Assembly: GCF_900589395.1 (NCBI RefSeq)
Contig: NZ_UUIS01000044.1
Span: 92,302-156,301, forward strand
Direction: 5' to 3'
DNA length: 64,000 nt
Source: Pseudomonas viridiflava
GTDB lineage: Bacteria > Pseudomonadota > Gammaproteobacteria > Pseudomonadales > Pseudomonadaceae
Part shown: in pieces, positions 1 to 9,865 of the stretch
Layout: the number at the start of each line of letters is the position of its first letter
Numbering within the stretch: the first letter of the stretch is position 1
Notes under the pieces: generated by a model
Databases searched by the model: none
The model's input: the letters and a program-made list of their open reading frames with translations, nothing else
What the model was told of the DNA's origin: nothing
Made by a program: the position numbers and the translations under genes

Positions 1-277
1 TAACGACGAAATGGCCATTGGCGCCATCATGGGTCTGGAGAAGGCCGGCAAGCAGGCCAAGGACTACCTGGTCGGTGGCATCGACGGTACACCTGATGGG
101 CTGCAGCTGATGGCCAGCGGCAAACTGGCTGTCAGCGTCTTTCAGGATGCGGCAGGCCAGGCCAAGGGGGCCGTTGATGCAGCGCTTCGCCTGGCACAGG
201 GTCAGCCATTGGAGGCCTCGTTGATCTGGGTGCCGTTCCAGTTGATCACGCCGGACAATCGGCATCAGTTCGAATGA
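1..277 (+). CDS. Sugar-type periplasmic binding protein, C-terminal fragment
   Basis: Only the last ~91 codons are present; the frame is open from base 2 and the gene begins outside the window. The visible sequence starts with N-D-E-M-A-I-G-A, which matches the 'cN(D/N)xMAlGA' segment near the C-terminus of RbsB-type (peripla_BP_4) ligand-binding proteins. It continues with the expected hinge and strand pattern ('VGGIDGTPDGLQ', then 'ASVFQDA'-like). Family knowledge says such proteins deliver ribose, other sugars or inositol/rhizopine-like ligands to an ABC importer. The ligand cannot be read from this fragment. It converges on greB (stop 13 bp before the greB stop). Confidence 0.8.
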   Translation, partial: NDEMAIGAIMGLEKAGKQAKDYLVGGIDGTPDGLQLMASGKLAVSVFQDAAGQAKGAVDAALRLAQGQPLEASLIWVPFQLITPDNRHQFE

Positions 278-289
278 AGCATTTGAGTG

Positions 290-766
290 TCATGGCGCTT
301 CGTAGTGAATGCGGGTGATGAACCAGACAGCTTCCCCGGTCGGGGTGGCGACCACCACTTCGTCGTCCTCCTGTTTTTTCAACAGCGCCCGGGCCATGGG
401 GGAGTCAATCGAGATGTAGTCGTTGCGGCCGTGGATTTCGTCATAGCCCACGACCCTGAATCGCTTCTGGTCGCCTTGCTCGTTTTCGATCTCGACCCAG
501 GCGCCGAAAAACACCCGGCCTTCCTGCTCGGGTGAGTAGTCGACCACTCTTATGTCTTCCAGGCGCTTGCGCAGGTAACGCACGCGCCGGTCGATTTCCC
601 GAAGCAGCTTCTTGTTGTACTGATAATCGGCATTTTCGCTGCGGTCGCCCAGTGCTGCGGCCCAGCTGACTTTCTGGGTGATTTCCGGACGGTATACCCG
701 CCATAGGTGATCCAGTTCGGCCTTGAGCATGTCGTGGCCTGCGCGGGTGATGATGTTGGTTGCCAC
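290..766 (-). CDS. greB: Transcription elongation factor GreB
   Basis: Predicted 158-residue GreB, which rescues backtracked RNA polymerase by stimulating transcript cleavage. The N-terminal coiled-coil domain contains the acidic tip region 'LGDRSENADYQY' (about residues 45-56), and the C-terminal FKBP-like domain ends 'AVWFITRIHYEAP'. The length matches the family. An in-frame ATG lies 45 codons upstream, but I chose GTG at 764-766. There homology starts (V-A-T-N-I-I-T-R), and a GGAG ribosome site lies 6 nt ahead. The upstream 45 codons do not resemble GreB. The gene is divergent from the chemoreceptor. Confidence 0.92.
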   Translation of the reverse strand: MATNIITRAGHDMLKAELDHLWRVYRPEITQKVSWAAALGDRSENADYQYNKKLLREIDRRVRYLRKRLEDIRVVDYSPEQEGRVFFGAWVEIENEQGDQKRFRVVGYDEIHGRNDYISIDSPMARALLKKQEDDEVVVATPTGEAVWFITRIHYEAP

Positions 767-1013
767 GCGGTCTCCTTGAAATGTGTTTGTCGTTGCACCG
801 GCTGTGCCCGGCAATATAGCGACCTTGGGCGAGTCAATGTGCATCAATCGCCGCACAAAAGGCACTGATGGTGCGCCTTCTGGATGACTGGCCTGTGACA
901 ACAGGCAGCGCCCATAACCCCGAATGGATATAAAACCGGCGCTCGGTTGATTTGCTCTCAGATAGCCATTACGGTGCCTGCGTAAACAGGTGTAAATCAG
1001 GCCATGCAGGAGC

Positions 1014-2903
1014 GTGCCGTTGAAAATCGTTCAAAAGATCAGCCTGGCGGCAGCCGGTGTGTTGTTCCTCACCACCGGCCTGTTGTCGTTCACGCAAATC
1101 AGCCAGGTGCGCGATTCGCTCTACAAGCAGACATCAGCCAGCATCAGCGAGTCGAGCAGCGCGCTGGCCCGGCAGATCGAGAACTGGCTCAACGCCAAGC
1201 TCAAGCTGATGGACCTGACGGTGCAGAACATCGCCAGCAACTACAGCCCCGAGCAGATCGAGCGCAGCATCAACAGCCCGGTGCTCAAAGATGAGTTCAT
1301 CATGATCTTCGGCTCGCAGGCCAGCGACGGCAAGACCTTGAAGAACCTCGATTCCTGGCAGCCCAAGGCCGATTACGACGGCCGTACCCGGCCCTGGTAT
1401 GCGCAGGGCAAGGCGGCCAGCCAGACGGTACTGACCGAGCCCTACATCGACACCACCAGCGGTGAAAACCTGATCTCGGCGGTCACGCCACTGCGTAACG
1501 GCGGACAACTCACCGGCGTGCTGGGCGGCGACCTGCGCCTCAAGACCGTGGTCGATGCGGTCAATACCCTGGACTTCAACGGTGCCGGCTATGCGTTTCT
1601 GCTCAGCAAGAGCGGTAACATTATTTCCCATCCCAAGGCCGACATGAACGGCAAGCCTTACAGCCAGTTGTTCGACGGCCAGCAGCCGGCGCTGACCGGT
1701 AACCTGCAGGAACTCAACGTGGGGGGCGATACCTTGCTGGTGTCCTTCACGCCGTTGTCGCAGTTGCGCGGGGCCGAGTGGTTCATCGGGGTGGTGCTTG
1801 ACAAGCAGATCGTCATGGCCGAGGCCAACAGCCTGAGCTGGCGTGCTGCAGTGGCCACCTTGCTGGGGGTGATCATCAGCCTGGTCCTGCTGGGCTCGTT
1901 CATGCGTCACCTGCTCAAGCCGCTGGACCTGTTGCATCGCTCGATCAAGGAAGTGAACAGCGGCGGGGGCGACCTGACCCGGCGCCTGCCGACCCACGGC
2001 AATGACGAAGTGGCGATTGTCTCCAAGGAGTTCAACGACTTTCTGCAAAGCCTGCAGAACCTGGTCAGCCAGATTCTCGGTACCTCCAACCAGGTGCGCC
2101 AGAGCACGGCCCTGACCTCGCACGAAGCCAATCAGGCCGACAGCCGCTTGCAGCGCCAGTTGCAGGAGCTTGATCAACTGGCCACGGCCATGCAGGAAAT
2201 GTCCTCGACCGCCGAAGACGTGGCACGCAACGCCCAGGTGGCCGCGCAGGCCGCGCTGGCGGCCAACCAGGAAGCCGAGAACGGCGAGCGGGTGGTGCTG
2301 CGTTCTACCGAGGCGATCAAGCACCTGGCCGCCGAGATGGAAGACACCGGCAGTGCCATTCTCGAACTGGCACGCCTGAGCGACAACATCGAGTCGATCC
2401 TGGCGGTGATCACCAGCATTGCCGAACAGACCAACCTGCTGGCACTCAACGCGGCCATCGAAGCGGCACGGGCCGGGGAGTCCGGCCGTGGCTTTGCCGT
2501 GGTGGCCGATGAAGTGCGCAGCCTGGCGTCGCGCACGCAAAAGTCGACCCAGGAGATCCGCCTGATGATCGAGCAGTTGCAGTCAGGCGTGCGCCAGGCC
2601 GAATCGCGCATGCAGACCAGCCGCGACAGCGCCAGCAAGACCGCCCAGGAGGCCGGTGCGGCCAACGACATGCTGGCGCGTATTCGCCAGGCGATCGTGC
2701 ACATCAATGACATGAACACCCAGATCGCCACCGCCGCCGAAGAACAGAGCGCCACCACCGAGGAAATCAACCGCAATACCACCAACATTCGGGATATCAG
2801 CCACGAAGTGGCGGCCGGTGCCGAGGAGCAGGTGCGTCAATGCGGGTTGATGGGCGAGCAGGTGCAGCAGCAGAGTCAGTTGCTGGGACGGTTTAATGTG
2901 TAA
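1014..2903 (+). CDS. pctA: Amino-acid chemoreceptor, PctA/McpG-like methyl-accepting chemotaxis protein
   Basis: A 629-residue chemoreceptor, the same length as PctA. It has a short cytoplasmic tail, TM1 at about residues 8-28, a periplasmic dCache domain, TM2 at about 275-298, a HAMP domain, and a long helical signalling domain whose hairpin tip includes '[19 protein letters not shown]'. The amino-acid recognition signature of dCache_1AA domains is complete: Y121, R126, W128, Y129, Y144, D146 and D173, at the same numbering I recall for PctA. This predicts binding of free amino acids or GABA. The start is GTG with a CAGGAG site 1-2 nt upstream; TTG at 1020 is an alternative. The symbol is by similarity; PctB/PctC/McpG paralogues are equally possible. 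Confidence 0.88.
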   Translation: MPLKIVQKISLAAAGVLFLTTGLLSFTQISQVRDSLYKQTSASISESSSALARQIENWLNAKLKLMDLTVQNIASNYSPEQIERSINSPVLKDEFIMIFGSQASDGKTLKNLDSWQPKADYDGRTRPWYAQGKAASQTVLTEPYIDTTSGENLISAVTPLRNGGQLTGVLGGDLRLKTVVDAVNTLDFNGAGYAFLLSKSGNIISHPKADMNGKPYSQLFDGQQPALTGNLQELNVGGDTLLVSFTPLSQLRGAEWFIGVVLDKQIVMAEANSLSWRAAVATLLGVIISLVLLGSFMRHLLKPLDLLHRSIKEVNSGGGDLTRRLPTHGNDEVAIVSKEFNDFLQSLQNLVSQILGTSNQVRQSTALTSHEANQADSRLQRQLQELDQLATAMQEMSSTAEDVARNAQVAAQAALAANQEAENGERVVLRSTEAIKHLAAEMEDTGSAILELARLSDNIESILAVITSIAEQTNLLALNAAIEAARAGESGRGFAVVADEVRSLASRTQKSTQEIRLMIEQLQSGVRQAESRMQTSRDSASKTAQEAGAANDMLARIRQAIVHINDMNTQIATAAEEQSATTEEINRNTTNIRDISHEVAAGAEEQVRQCGLMGEQVQQQSQLLGRFNV

Positions 2904-3024
2904 GCGATTGTCGCCGCGGCATGTTTACCTGCACCATTGAACCCTTTTGCTGCTGCCGGGCACTAAGCTGCACTGCCTGGTAGCGGCTTTTCCCGCTGCC
3001 TGCCGATCCTGAGGATAATGATCC

Positions 3025-3489
3025 ATGCGCCTGGCCCTTGCCGCTTTCGCCCTGTTGACTTCCATGACCGCCCTGGCCGACACCCCCATACAGCCGGTGG
3101 TGCGCTGGACCCTGCTCGATCAGCATGAACAGGCCTACACCCTGGACGACAAGGCGCAGGTTCTGCTGGTGGCGCGCAGCATGTCGGCTGCGCGCATGGT
3201 CAATGCCGCTTTCGAAGAGCAGGCACCAGGGTATCTGGAGGCGCGCCAAGTGATCTACGTCGCGGACATCGAGATGATGCCGTCGCTGATGAAACCGGTC
3301 ATCATCCCGGCCATGCGCTCGGCCAAGTACCGCATCCTGCTCGACCAGGACGGCCGCGTGGCCGCCCGCTATGCCGGCGACCGTGACAGCGTGCAATGGC
3401 TGAAGCTGGACAAGGGTGTAGTCACCCAGGAAAAGCATTTCACCGACGCCGAAGGCCTGGGCAAGGCCGTTGCCGAACTGGCCCGCTAA
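3025..3489 (+). CDS. Periplasmic thioredoxin-like-fold protein of unknown function
   Basis: A 154-residue protein with a clear Sec signal peptide (about residues 1-18, cleavage after A-L-A). The remainder reads like a cysteine-free thioredoxin fold: '[15 protein letters not shown]' resembles the start of a redoxin domain, and '[15 protein letters not shown]' the later strand pair. Pseudomonas homologues are usually annotated only as hypothetical or, misleadingly, as FAD/FMN dehydrogenase. There is no catalytic CxxC, so a redox role is not supported. A GAGG ribosome site precedes the ATG. It stands alone, with REP-type repeats downstream. Confidence 0.7.
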   Translation: MRLALAAFALLTSMTALADTPIQPVVRWTLLDQHEQAYTLDDKAQVLLVARSMSAARMVNAAFEEQAPGYLEARQVIYVADIEMMPSLMKPVIIPAMRSAKYRILLDQDGRVAARYAGDRDSVQWLKLDKGVVTQEKHFTDAEGLGKAVAELAR

Positions 3490-3630
3490 CCGATCATCCG
3501 CCGCGCTGTCGCTCCTACCGCTCTTTGCGCGATCCCTTATAGCCCACAGCATTCCACCGGGTGGCGAGTGGAACCTGGTCGACGGCGGCACCCTGGCCCA
3601 CCCGTTTGCCGGTCGCAAGCCTGGCGCGCT

Positions 3631-3756
3631 GTAGGAGCGCGCTCTGCCCGCGACCGAGTGCGAAGCGCTCGCAGAAATCTATGAAACGCTGAAAATTTAC
3701 GACTGCTGACGCAGCCGGTCGCCGGCAAGACGGATGGCCGCCCCCGCGCTCCTACA
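3631..3756. repeat. REP-pair element, copy 1
   Basis: A ~126-bp element bounded by GTAGGAGCGCG at the left and GCGCTCCTACA at the right, so its ends are inverted repeats. The interior carries GAAACGCTGAAAATTTACGACTG-like sequence (about 3687-3710) shared with copies at 13190-13313 (same orientation) and 18551-18689 (inverted). The GTAGGAGC ends are typical of Pseudomonas REP/BIME sequences. It lies just past the stop of crtE (3765), on the distal side of the carotenoid cluster. Confidence 0.85.
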
Positions 3757-3764
3757 AGGCCGAT

Positions 3765-4670
3765 TCAGCTGACGGTTACCTTGTTGAAGATCATTTGCAG
3801 GTAGCGCACCAGGTGCTGCTCGCCTTCGAAGGCGGCGTCCAGGTGTGCCTGGGCGGTGCGCAGGTGCTGGTGCAGTTGCTGGGTCACCTTGTGCGGGCCA
3901 TAGAGCGAGATAAAGGTCGACTTGCCTTCGTCCTTGCCCTGGTCCTTGGCGTTGTCGGGGCTGCTGTCCTGCAGGTCGTCATACAGCTGGAAGGCCTGGC
4001 CCAGTTCCATCGCAAAGCCTTGCAGGGCCGTGCGCTTGTCGGCGCCGGCTTCACTGACCATCCAGGCCATGTCCATGATGGCGCTGAACAGCACGCCGGT
4101 CTTGAGCGTATTGGTGCAGGCGATCTGCTCGGCGGAGCGCTCACCCTGGCCTTCGCGCAGGTCCTGGAACTGCCCGCGTACCAGCCCTTGCATGCCCACC
4201 GCGTTGGCCAGCACCTCAACCAGTTGCGTGCGCGTGTCCGCTGGCAGGTCCTGGATCCCGGCCACCACGGCAAAAGCCCGGCTCAACAACGCCACCGCCG
4301 TGAGAATCGCCACGTCCTGGCCGAACTTGAGGTGCACGGTGGGGCGCCCGCGGCGCAGCCTGGCGTCGTCCATGCAGGGCATGTCGTCCAGCACCAGAGA
4401 GGCGGCGTGGACCATTTCTACCGCGCACCCCAGCTCCAGCGCCTGGCGGCCGCCCTGGCCCAGGCCTTCGGCGGCCAGCATCAGCAGGATAGGGCGCATG
4501 CGTTTGCCAGGGGCCAGCGTGCTTTCACGCATGGCCTGCACGATCAGGTCGCGTTCGTTACCACTTTCGGGAAGCAATTCATCCAGACGCTGCTCGACGC
4601 TTGCACGCACCGTTGCCAGGTGCTCTTTGAAGCCATTTTCTAGAGGTGTGCACGCTGGTGCTGGGGTCAT
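3765..4670 (-). CDS. crtE: Geranylgeranyl diphosphate synthase CrtE
   Basis: Trans-prenyltransferase that builds C20 geranylgeranyl diphosphate, the first committed precursor for the adjacent carotenoid genes. Both aspartate-rich motifs are present: D-D-M-P-C-M-D-D at 95-102 and D-D-L-Q-D at 231-235, with the 'GKRMRP' diphosphate-binding stretch near 55-60. The 301 residues agree with Pantoea-type CrtE. The frame continues upstream to a TTG at 4697, but ATG at 4668-4670 has an AGGA ribosome site 7 nt upstream and is preferred. It is transcribed divergently from idi. Many clusters of this type keep crtE in the same direction as crtX, so the inversion is notable. Confidence 0.93.
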   Translation of the reverse strand: MTPAPACTPLENGFKEHLATVRASVEQRLDELLPESGNERDLIVQAMRESTLAPGKRMRPILLMLAAEGLGQGGRQALELGCAVEMVHAASLVLDDMPCMDDARLRRGRPTVHLKFGQDVAILTAVALLSRAFAVVAGIQDLPADTRTQLVEVLANAVGMQGLVRGQFQDLREGQGERSAEQIACTNTLKTGVLFSAIMDMAWMVSEAGADKRTALQGFAMELGQAFQLYDDLQDSSPDNAKDQGKDEGKSTFISLYGPHKVTQQLHQHLRTAQAHLDAAFEGEQHLVRYLQMIFNKVTVS

Positions 4671-4785
4671 GTCCGAATCCTGAATCGTGGCAGACAACCC
4701 TCGGGGGTCATCTTGGCAAAGGTTTTTGTCCGCTCGCTTCCGGGGACGGAACGACTGGCGTTCCCAGGTGCCTCAAGAGCAGCAT

Positions 4786-4829
4786 CTTGTACGTAAGTTG
4801 TGCAAAGCAGTGTACCTTGTACAACTTTG
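4786..4829. promoter_or_regulatory. TTGTAC repeat array between crtE and idi (candidate shared operator)
   Basis: In the 215-bp divergent intergenic region, TGTAC or TGTGC occurs four times on the plus strand: 4788-4792, 4799-4803 (G variant), 4811-4815 and 4818-4822. The first three are spaced 11 and 12 bp. The last is part of a perfect TTGTACAA palindrome (4817-4824), and TTGTGCAA (4798-4805) is a near-palindrome. Direct repeats at helical-turn spacing with a TGTAC core resemble operators described for AdoB12-dependent MerR photoreceptors (CarH/LitR). No such regulator gene is in the window, so the identity is inference. I could not assign convincing -35/-10 boxes in either direction. Confidence 0.5.
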
Positions 4830-4885
4830 ATTCACATGTAGAGACAACGCTTCATTCGAAATGATTCCTGGGATACGCAACTGTC

Positions 4886-5941
4886 ATGAATGAACACGAT
4901 TTGAGTCGGCGCAAGGATGATCATCTGAATATCGTGCTCGACAGCCTGAACGATGCCCATGGCGTCGGCTCCGGACTGGAGGCGTTGCGGTTCGAGCATT
5001 GCGCATTGCCGGAACTGAGTCTGGACGAGATTGACCTGGGTAGCCATCTGCTTGGTATCTCTTTGCGTGCGCCGTTGCTGATCAGTTCCATGACCGGCGG
5101 GGCCCAGCGTTCCACGGCGATCAACCGGCACCTGGCCGAAGCGGCCCAGGCGCTGGGCATTGCCATGGGCGTGGGCTCGCAGCGCGTCGGCCTGCAAGGC
5201 GGCAGTGACCAGGGCCTGACGCGCGAACTGCGCCGCCTGGCGCCGGACATTGCGCTGCTGGGCAATCTGGGCGCGGCACAGTTGCTCGGTCCTGACGGCT
5301 TGGACCTGGCGCGCCGGGCCGTGGACAGCCTGCAGGCCGATGCCCTGATCATTCATTTGAACCCGTTGCAGGAAGCGGTGCAGGCCGAGGGCGACCGCCA
5401 CTGGCGCGGCGTACTGGACGCCATTGCCCGCACTGTCGACAGCCTCGCAGTGCCGGTGGTGATCAAGGAAGTCGGCGCCGGTTTGTCGGCCCCGGTGGCC
5501 GTGGCACTGGCCGAGGCCGGCGTGCAGGCCATCGATGTGGCCGGGCAGGGCGGTACCAGTTGGGCGGCGGTCGAGGCTCATCGCGCGCGCACGGCGGCCG
5601 ACCGTGAAGTGGCCATGGCGTTTGCCGACTGGGGCATTCCGACCGCCACCTGCGTGGTCAATGTGCGCCAGGCATTGCCTGACATCACGATCATCGCGTC
5701 CGGCGGCATCCGTAACGGCGTGGACGCGGCCAAGGCCCTGCACCTGGGCGCCGATCTGGTCGGCCAGGCGGCGGGCGTGTTGCAGGCGGCAACGGTTTCG
5801 ACGCAAGCGGTCATCGACCACTTCGACATCGTCATCCGTCAGTTGCGCATTGCCTGTTTCTGCACCGGGTCTGCCAACCTTGCCGCCTTGCGCCAGGCGC
5901 GGCGGGTCGGTTCGTACCCTGCGGCGCCGTATCGTCCATGA
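4886..5941 (+). CDS. fni: Type 2 isopentenyl-diphosphate delta-isomerase (FMN-dependent)
   Basis: Interconverts IPP and DMAPP, supplying the starter unit for CrtE. It is a 351-residue TIM-barrel flavoprotein with the type 2 signatures: R-K-D-D-H at 9-13, S-M-T-G-G at 68-72, N-L-G-A at 127-130, H-L-N-P-L-Q-E at 157-163, K-E-V-G-A-G at 194-199, and the phosphate-binding G-Q-G-G-T-S-W at 220-226. It is the first gene of the plus-strand carotenoid operon and overlaps crtX by 4 bp (ATGA), suggesting translational coupling. An isomerase gene between crtE and crtX is also known from Pantoea agglomerans-type clusters. The ribosome site ahead of the ATG is weak. Confidence 0.93.
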   Translation: MNEHDLSRRKDDHLNIVLDSLNDAHGVGSGLEALRFEHCALPELSLDEIDLGSHLLGISLRAPLLISSMTGGAQRSTAINRHLAEAAQALGIAMGVGSQRVGLQGGSDQGLTRELRRLAPDIALLGNLGAAQLLGPDGLDLARRAVDSLQADALIIHLNPLQEAVQAEGDRHWRGVLDAIARTVDSLAVPVVIKEVGAGLSAPVAVALAEAGVQAIDVAGQGGTSWAAVEAHRARTAADREVAMAFADWGIPTATCVVNVRQALPDITIIASGGIRNGVDAAKALHLGADLVGQAAGVLQAATVSTQAVIDHFDIVIRQLRIACFCTGSANLAALRQARRVGSYPAAPYRP

Positions 5942-7215
5942 GTCACTTCGGGGTCGTGGCACCGGCCTATTACAGTCACTTCCAGGTGTTTCAGGCGCTG
6001 GCCGCAACGCTGCTGGATCGCGGTCATCGGGTGACCTTCTTTCAGCAGGCCGACACCCGGGCCTGGCTGAGCGACCCGCGCATCGATTTTGTCACCCTGG
6101 GCGCGGTCAGCCACCCCATCGGCAGCCTGGCGGCAAGCCTGCGCCGGGCGGCCCGGCCAAGCCTGCCGCTGGGCCTGCGGCGCATCATCCAGGACCTGGC
6201 GGCCAGCACCGCCATGCTGGCCGCCGAGCTGCCCGGCGCCTTGCAGCAATGCCAGATCGATGCACTGTTGTGTGACCAGATGGAAGCCGCCGGAGGCCTG
6301 GTGGCCGAAGCGCTGGGGCTGCCGTTCGTGTCGGTGGCCTGTGCCTTGCCGATCAACCGCGAGCCGTCATTGCCCTTGCCGGTCATGCCGTTCGCCTATG
6401 GCACGGATGAGCGCAGCCTGCAGATGTACGAAGGCAGCCGTCGGGTACACGACTGGCTGATGCGCCCGCTGCGCCACACCCTCTGTGAGGTGGCGCAGCG
6501 GCTGGGCGTGCCGCCGCGCGAAGGCTTGCACGAATGCCTTTCGCCGCTGGCGCAGGTCAGCCAGACCCTTGAGGGCTTCGATTTTCCACGCCAGGCACTG
6601 CCGGCGCATTTTCATGCTGTCGGCCCCTTGCGCCTGCAGGCCCACGAAACGCCGGGCACCTGGCCGATCAAGGACCAGCGCCCGCTGGTCTTCGCCAGCC
6701 TGGGTACGCTGCAAGGCGACCGGGTGGGCATGTTCAAGCACATGGCCACGGCGTGCCGGCACCTGGATGCGCAACTTCTGGTGGCCCATTGCGGGGCGTT
6801 GAACACGGCTCAGGAAAGCGTGTTGCTGCGCTACGGCGCCACCTGGGTGACCGACTTTGCGCCCCAGCGCTGGGCACTGGAGCAAGCCGATGCAGTGATC
6901 ACCCATGGCGGCCTGAACACGGTAATGGACGCCATTGCCGCGCACACCCCGATGCTGGTCATGCCCATCGCGTTCGACCAGCCGGGGGTGGCGGCCCGGG
7001 TCAGCTACCGGGGTATCGGCCTGGCACTGAGTCGCCGCGCCAGTGCGGCGCGCATCACCCGCAGCCTGACCCAGGTGTTGCAATTGCCGGGCGAGCCGTT
7101 GCAACGTCTGGCCACTGAACTCAAACACGCCGGTGGGGTGCGTCGCGCCGCCGATATCGTCGAGCAGGCCATTGCAACCAGGCAGCCTGTCATCACAAAG
7201 GAGGCAATCGTGTGA
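5938..7215 (+). CDS. crtX: Zeaxanthin glucosyltransferase CrtX
   Basis: A GT1-family, GT-B-fold glycosyltransferase of 425 residues that transfers glucose from UDP-glucose to the hydroxyl groups of zeaxanthin, making polar carotenoid glucosides. The N-terminal '[16 protein letters not shown]' acceptor-domain start is typical of CrtX. The C-terminal donor domain has the nucleotide-sugar motif F-A-P-Q-R-W, then H-G-G-L-N-T (from about residue 323) and D-Q-P-G. It overlaps idi by 4 bp at its start and crtY at its end. Its presence predicts that the end product is zeaxanthin mono/diglucoside rather than free zeaxanthin. Confidence 0.92.
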   Translation: MSHFGVVAPAYYSHFQVFQALAATLLDRGHRVTFFQQADTRAWLSDPRIDFVTLGAVSHPIGSLAASLRRAARPSLPLGLRRIIQDLAASTAMLAAELPGALQQCQIDALLCDQMEAAGGLVAEALGLPFVSVACALPINREPSLPLPVMPFAYGTDERSLQMYEGSRRVHDWLMRPLRHTLCEVAQRLGVPPREGLHECLSPLAQVSQTLEGFDFPRQALPAHFHAVGPLRLQAHETPGTWPIKDQRPLVFASLGTLQGDRVGMFKHMATACRHLDAQLLVAHCGALNTAQESVLLRYGATWVTDFAPQRWALEQADAVITHGGLNTVMDAIAAHTPMLVMPIAFDQPGVAARVSYRGIGLALSRRASAARITRSLTQVLQLPGEPLQRLATELKHAGGVRRAADIVEQAIATRQPVITKEAIV

Positions 7216-8378
7216 CCTGGGATCTGATTCTGGCCGGCGCCGGACTGGCCAATGGACTGATTGCCCTGCGCCTGAAACAGGCGCGACCCGAACTGCGCGT
7301 GTTGTGCATCGAGCAGCGCAGCGAGCCGGGCGGCAACCACACCTGGTCGTTTCATGAGGGGGACCTGACCCCGGCCCAGCGACAATGGCTGGAGCCCCTG
7401 GTGGTCAAGACGTGGCCGGGCTACGACGTGCATTTTCCGCAGCGCTCGCGGCGCCTGAACAGCGGTTATGCCTCGATCACCTCCGAGCGTTTCGCCAGCG
7501 TGCTGCGCCAGGCCCTTGGCGAGGACCTGCGCACTGACTGCGGCATCCGCCAGCTCGGCGCTTGCCACGTGGTGCTCGACAGCGGCGAATGCCTGCAGGC
7601 CCGTGCCGTCATCGACGGCCGTGGCCTGCAACCCAGCGCTCACCTGGTGCTGGGCCAGCAGGCGTTTCTCGGCCAGTTGCTGCGCCTGCGCGAGCCGCAC
7701 GGGCTGCAGGTGCCGATCATCATGGATGCGCGGGTGGCGCAAAGCGACGGCTATCGCTTCGTCTATGTCCTGCCATTCAGCGACGACACCGTGCTGATCG
7801 AAGACACCCATTACGTCGACCGGCCGCTGGCCTCGGCGGCACAACTGCGGCAGAACATCGCCGAGTACGCCAGCCAGCAGGGCTGGACGGTCAGCGAATG
7901 CCTGCGCGAAGAAACCGGCGTGCTGCCGATCACCCTGGCGGGTGACTTTGCCGCGTTCAAGGCCCAGACGCTCAAGCAGCCAGTGTCGGGCCTGCGCGCC
8001 GGACTGTTTCATTGCACCACCGGCTATTCGCTGCCGCATGCCGTGCAACTGGCCGACTGGATCGCCACACAGACCGAGCTGGACGCCGATACGCTGGCAC
8101 GCGGCATTGCCCTGATGGCCGACCATCAATGGCAGCGCCAGGGCTTTTACCGCTTGCTCAATCGCATGTTGTTCCTGGCCGGGCGCGCCGATAATCGCTG
8201 GCAGGTCATGCAGCGGTTCTATGGCCTGCCCGAAGGGCTGATCGGCCGCTTTTATGCAGGCCGCAGCCATGTGTTCGACAAACTGCGCATCCTTTCCGGC
8301 AAACCTCCTGTCCCTGTGGGTGAGGCCATGCGCGCGGCGCTGCGCCACTCGCCCCGGCATTTCGAGAAGCATCCATGA
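7212..8378 (+). CDS. crtY: Lycopene beta-cyclase CrtY
   Basis: Cyclises both ends of lycopene to beta-carotene. It has 388 residues, the usual CrtY length, with an N-terminal dinucleotide-binding motif 'LILAGAGLANGLIALRL' and the cyclase segment 'PGGNHTWSFHEGDL'. The middle contains 'RFVYVLPFSDDTVLIEDTHY', matching the conserved Y-x-L-P-x-x-x-x-x-x-L-x-E-x-T-x-Y block. It starts at GTG 7212-7214, overlapping the crtX stop (GTGTGA) with a GGAGG site in the crtX tail. It ends in a 4-bp overlap with crtI. The overlaps argue for one polycistronic, coupled message. Confidence 0.93.
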   Translation: MTWDLILAGAGLANGLIALRLKQARPELRVLCIEQRSEPGGNHTWSFHEGDLTPAQRQWLEPLVVKTWPGYDVHFPQRSRRLNSGYASITSERFASVLRQALGEDLRTDCGIRQLGACHVVLDSGECLQARAVIDGRGLQPSAHLVLGQQAFLGQLLRLREPHGLQVPIIMDARVAQSDGYRFVYVLPFSDDTVLIEDTHYVDRPLASAAQLRQNIAEYASQQGWTVSECLREETGVLPITLAGDFAAFKAQTLKQPVSGLRAGLFHCTTGYSLPHAVQLADWIATQTELDADTLARGIALMADHQWQRQGFYRLLNRMLFLAGRADNRWQVMQRFYGLPEGLIGRFYAGRSHVFDKLRILSGKPPVPVGEAMRAALRHSPRHFEKHP

Positions 8379-9865
8379 CTCAGGCAAAACAAGCAGTAGT
8401 GATTGGCGCAGGTTTCGGCGGGCTGGCCCTGGCGATCCGCCTGCAGGCGGGTGGCGTGCAGACCACGCTGCTGGAAAAGCGCGACAAGCCCGGTGGCCGG
8501 GCCTATGTCTACGAAGACCAGGGGTTTGTCTTCGATGCCGGCCCCACGGTGATCACCGACCCGAGTGCGATCGAAGAACTGTTTGCGGTGGCGAACAAGC
8601 CCATGGCCGATTACGTCGAGCTGTTGCCGGTGTCGCCGTTCTACCGCCTGTGCTGGGAGGACGGCACGCGGTTCGACTACGTCAATGACCAGGCTGGCCT
8701 GGACCGGCAGATCCATGCGCTCAACCCCAGGGACGTGGCCGGTTACCAGCGCTTTCTGGCGTATTCCAAGGCGGTGTTCGAAGAGGGTTATCTCAAGCTG
8801 GGCGCCGTGCCGTTCCTGACCTTTCGCGACATGATCCAGGCCGGGCCACAACTGGCGCGCCTTCAGGCCTGGCGCAGCGTGTACAGCAAGGTGGCGAGCT
8901 TCATCGAGGATGAGCGCCTGCGCCAGGCGTTTTCCTTTCACTCGTTGCTGGTGGGCGGCAACCCGTTTGCCACCTCATCGATCTACACCCTGATCCATGC
9001 GCTTGAACGCAAATGGGGCGTGTGGTTTCCCAAGGGCGGCACCGGCGCGCTGGTCAAGGGGTTGGTAAAACTGTTCGAGGACCTGGGCGGGCGGGTCGAG
9101 CTCAATGCCGACGTGGCCGGCATCGACGCCAGCGGCGGGCGGGTCACCGGTGTGCGCTGCAAGGACGGCCGGTACTGGGCAGCCGATTGCGTGGCCTCCA
9201 ATGCCGACGTCATGCACACCTACGCCGACCTGCTGGGCCAGCACCCGCGCGGCCAGCAGGAAGGCAAGCGCCTGGCCGGCAAGCGCTTCAGCAACTCGCT
9301 GTTTGTCATCCACTTCGGCCTCAAGCGCCCGCAGCCGCAACTTCAGCACCATACGGTGTGCTTCGGGCCGCGCTATCGCGACCTGATCAACGAGATCTTT
9401 ACCGGCGACCAGTTGGCCGAAGACTTCTCGCTGTACCTGCATGCCCCGTGCGTCACCGATCCGAGCCTGGCGCCGCCGGGTTGCTCCAGCCACTACGTAC
9501 TGTCGCCGGTGCCGCACCTGGGCAATGCGCCGATCGACTGGAGCGTGGAAGGGCCGCGCTACCGCGACCGCATCTTCGATTACCTCGAAAAGCACTACAT
9601 GCCCGGCCTGCGTGAAGACCTGGTCACCAGCCGCATCTTCACCCCGTTCGATTTTCGCGATGAGCTCAATGCGCACCTGGGCTCGGCTTTTTCGCTGGAG
9701 CCGGTGTTGCAGCAAAGCGCCTGGTTCCGCCCGCACAACCGTGATGCCAGCCTGAGCAACCTCTATCTGGTGGGCGCCGGTACGCACCCCGGGGCCGGCG
9801 TGCCAGGGGTGATCGGCTCGGCCAAGGCCACCGCCGGCCTGATGCTCGCCGAGGTGCATGCATGA
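8375..9865 (+). CDS. crtI: Phytoene desaturase CrtI
   Basis: A 496-residue FAD-dependent desaturase that introduces four double bases-worth of unsaturation (four desaturation steps), converting phytoene to lycopene. The N-terminus has the Rossmann motif V-I-G-A-G-F-G-G-L-A-L-A-I-R, followed by 'EKRDKPGGRAYVYEDQGFVFDAGPT'-type sequence. The C-terminal bacterial phytoene dehydrogenase signature 'LYLVGAGTHPGAGVPGV' is intact. ATG overlaps the crtY stop by 4 bp, and the 3' end overlaps crtB by 4 bp. No truncation or missing motif is seen. Confidence 0.95.
   Translation: MTQAKQAVVIGAGFGGLALAIRLQAGGVQTTLLEKRDKPGGRAYVYEDQGFVFDAGPTVITDPSAIEELFAVANKPMADYVELLPVSPFYRLCWEDGTRFDYVNDQAGLDRQIHALNPRDVAGYQRFLAYSKAVFEEGYLKLGAVPFLTFRDMIQAGPQLARLQAWRSVYSKVASFIEDERLRQAFSFHSLLVGGNPFATSSIYTLIHALERKWGVWFPKGGTGALVKGLVKLFEDLGGRVELNADVAGIDASGGRVTGVRCKDGRYWAADCVASNADVMHTYADLLGQHPRGQQEGKRLAGKRFSNSLFVIHFGLKRPQPQLQHHTVCFGPRYRDLINEIFTGDQLAEDFSLYLHAPCVTDPSLAPPGCSSHYVLSPVPHLGNAPIDWSVEGPRYRDRIFDYLEKHYMPGLREDLVTSRIFTPFDFRDELNAHLGSAFSLEPVLQQSAWFRPHNRDASLSNLYLVGAGTHPGAGVPGVIGSAKATAGLMLAEVHA

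Noticed and set aside
4671..4697. Upstream TTG start for crtE
   Set aside because: It abuts the only purine-rich stretch, while ATG 4670 has a well-spaced AGGA site and gives the usual family length.
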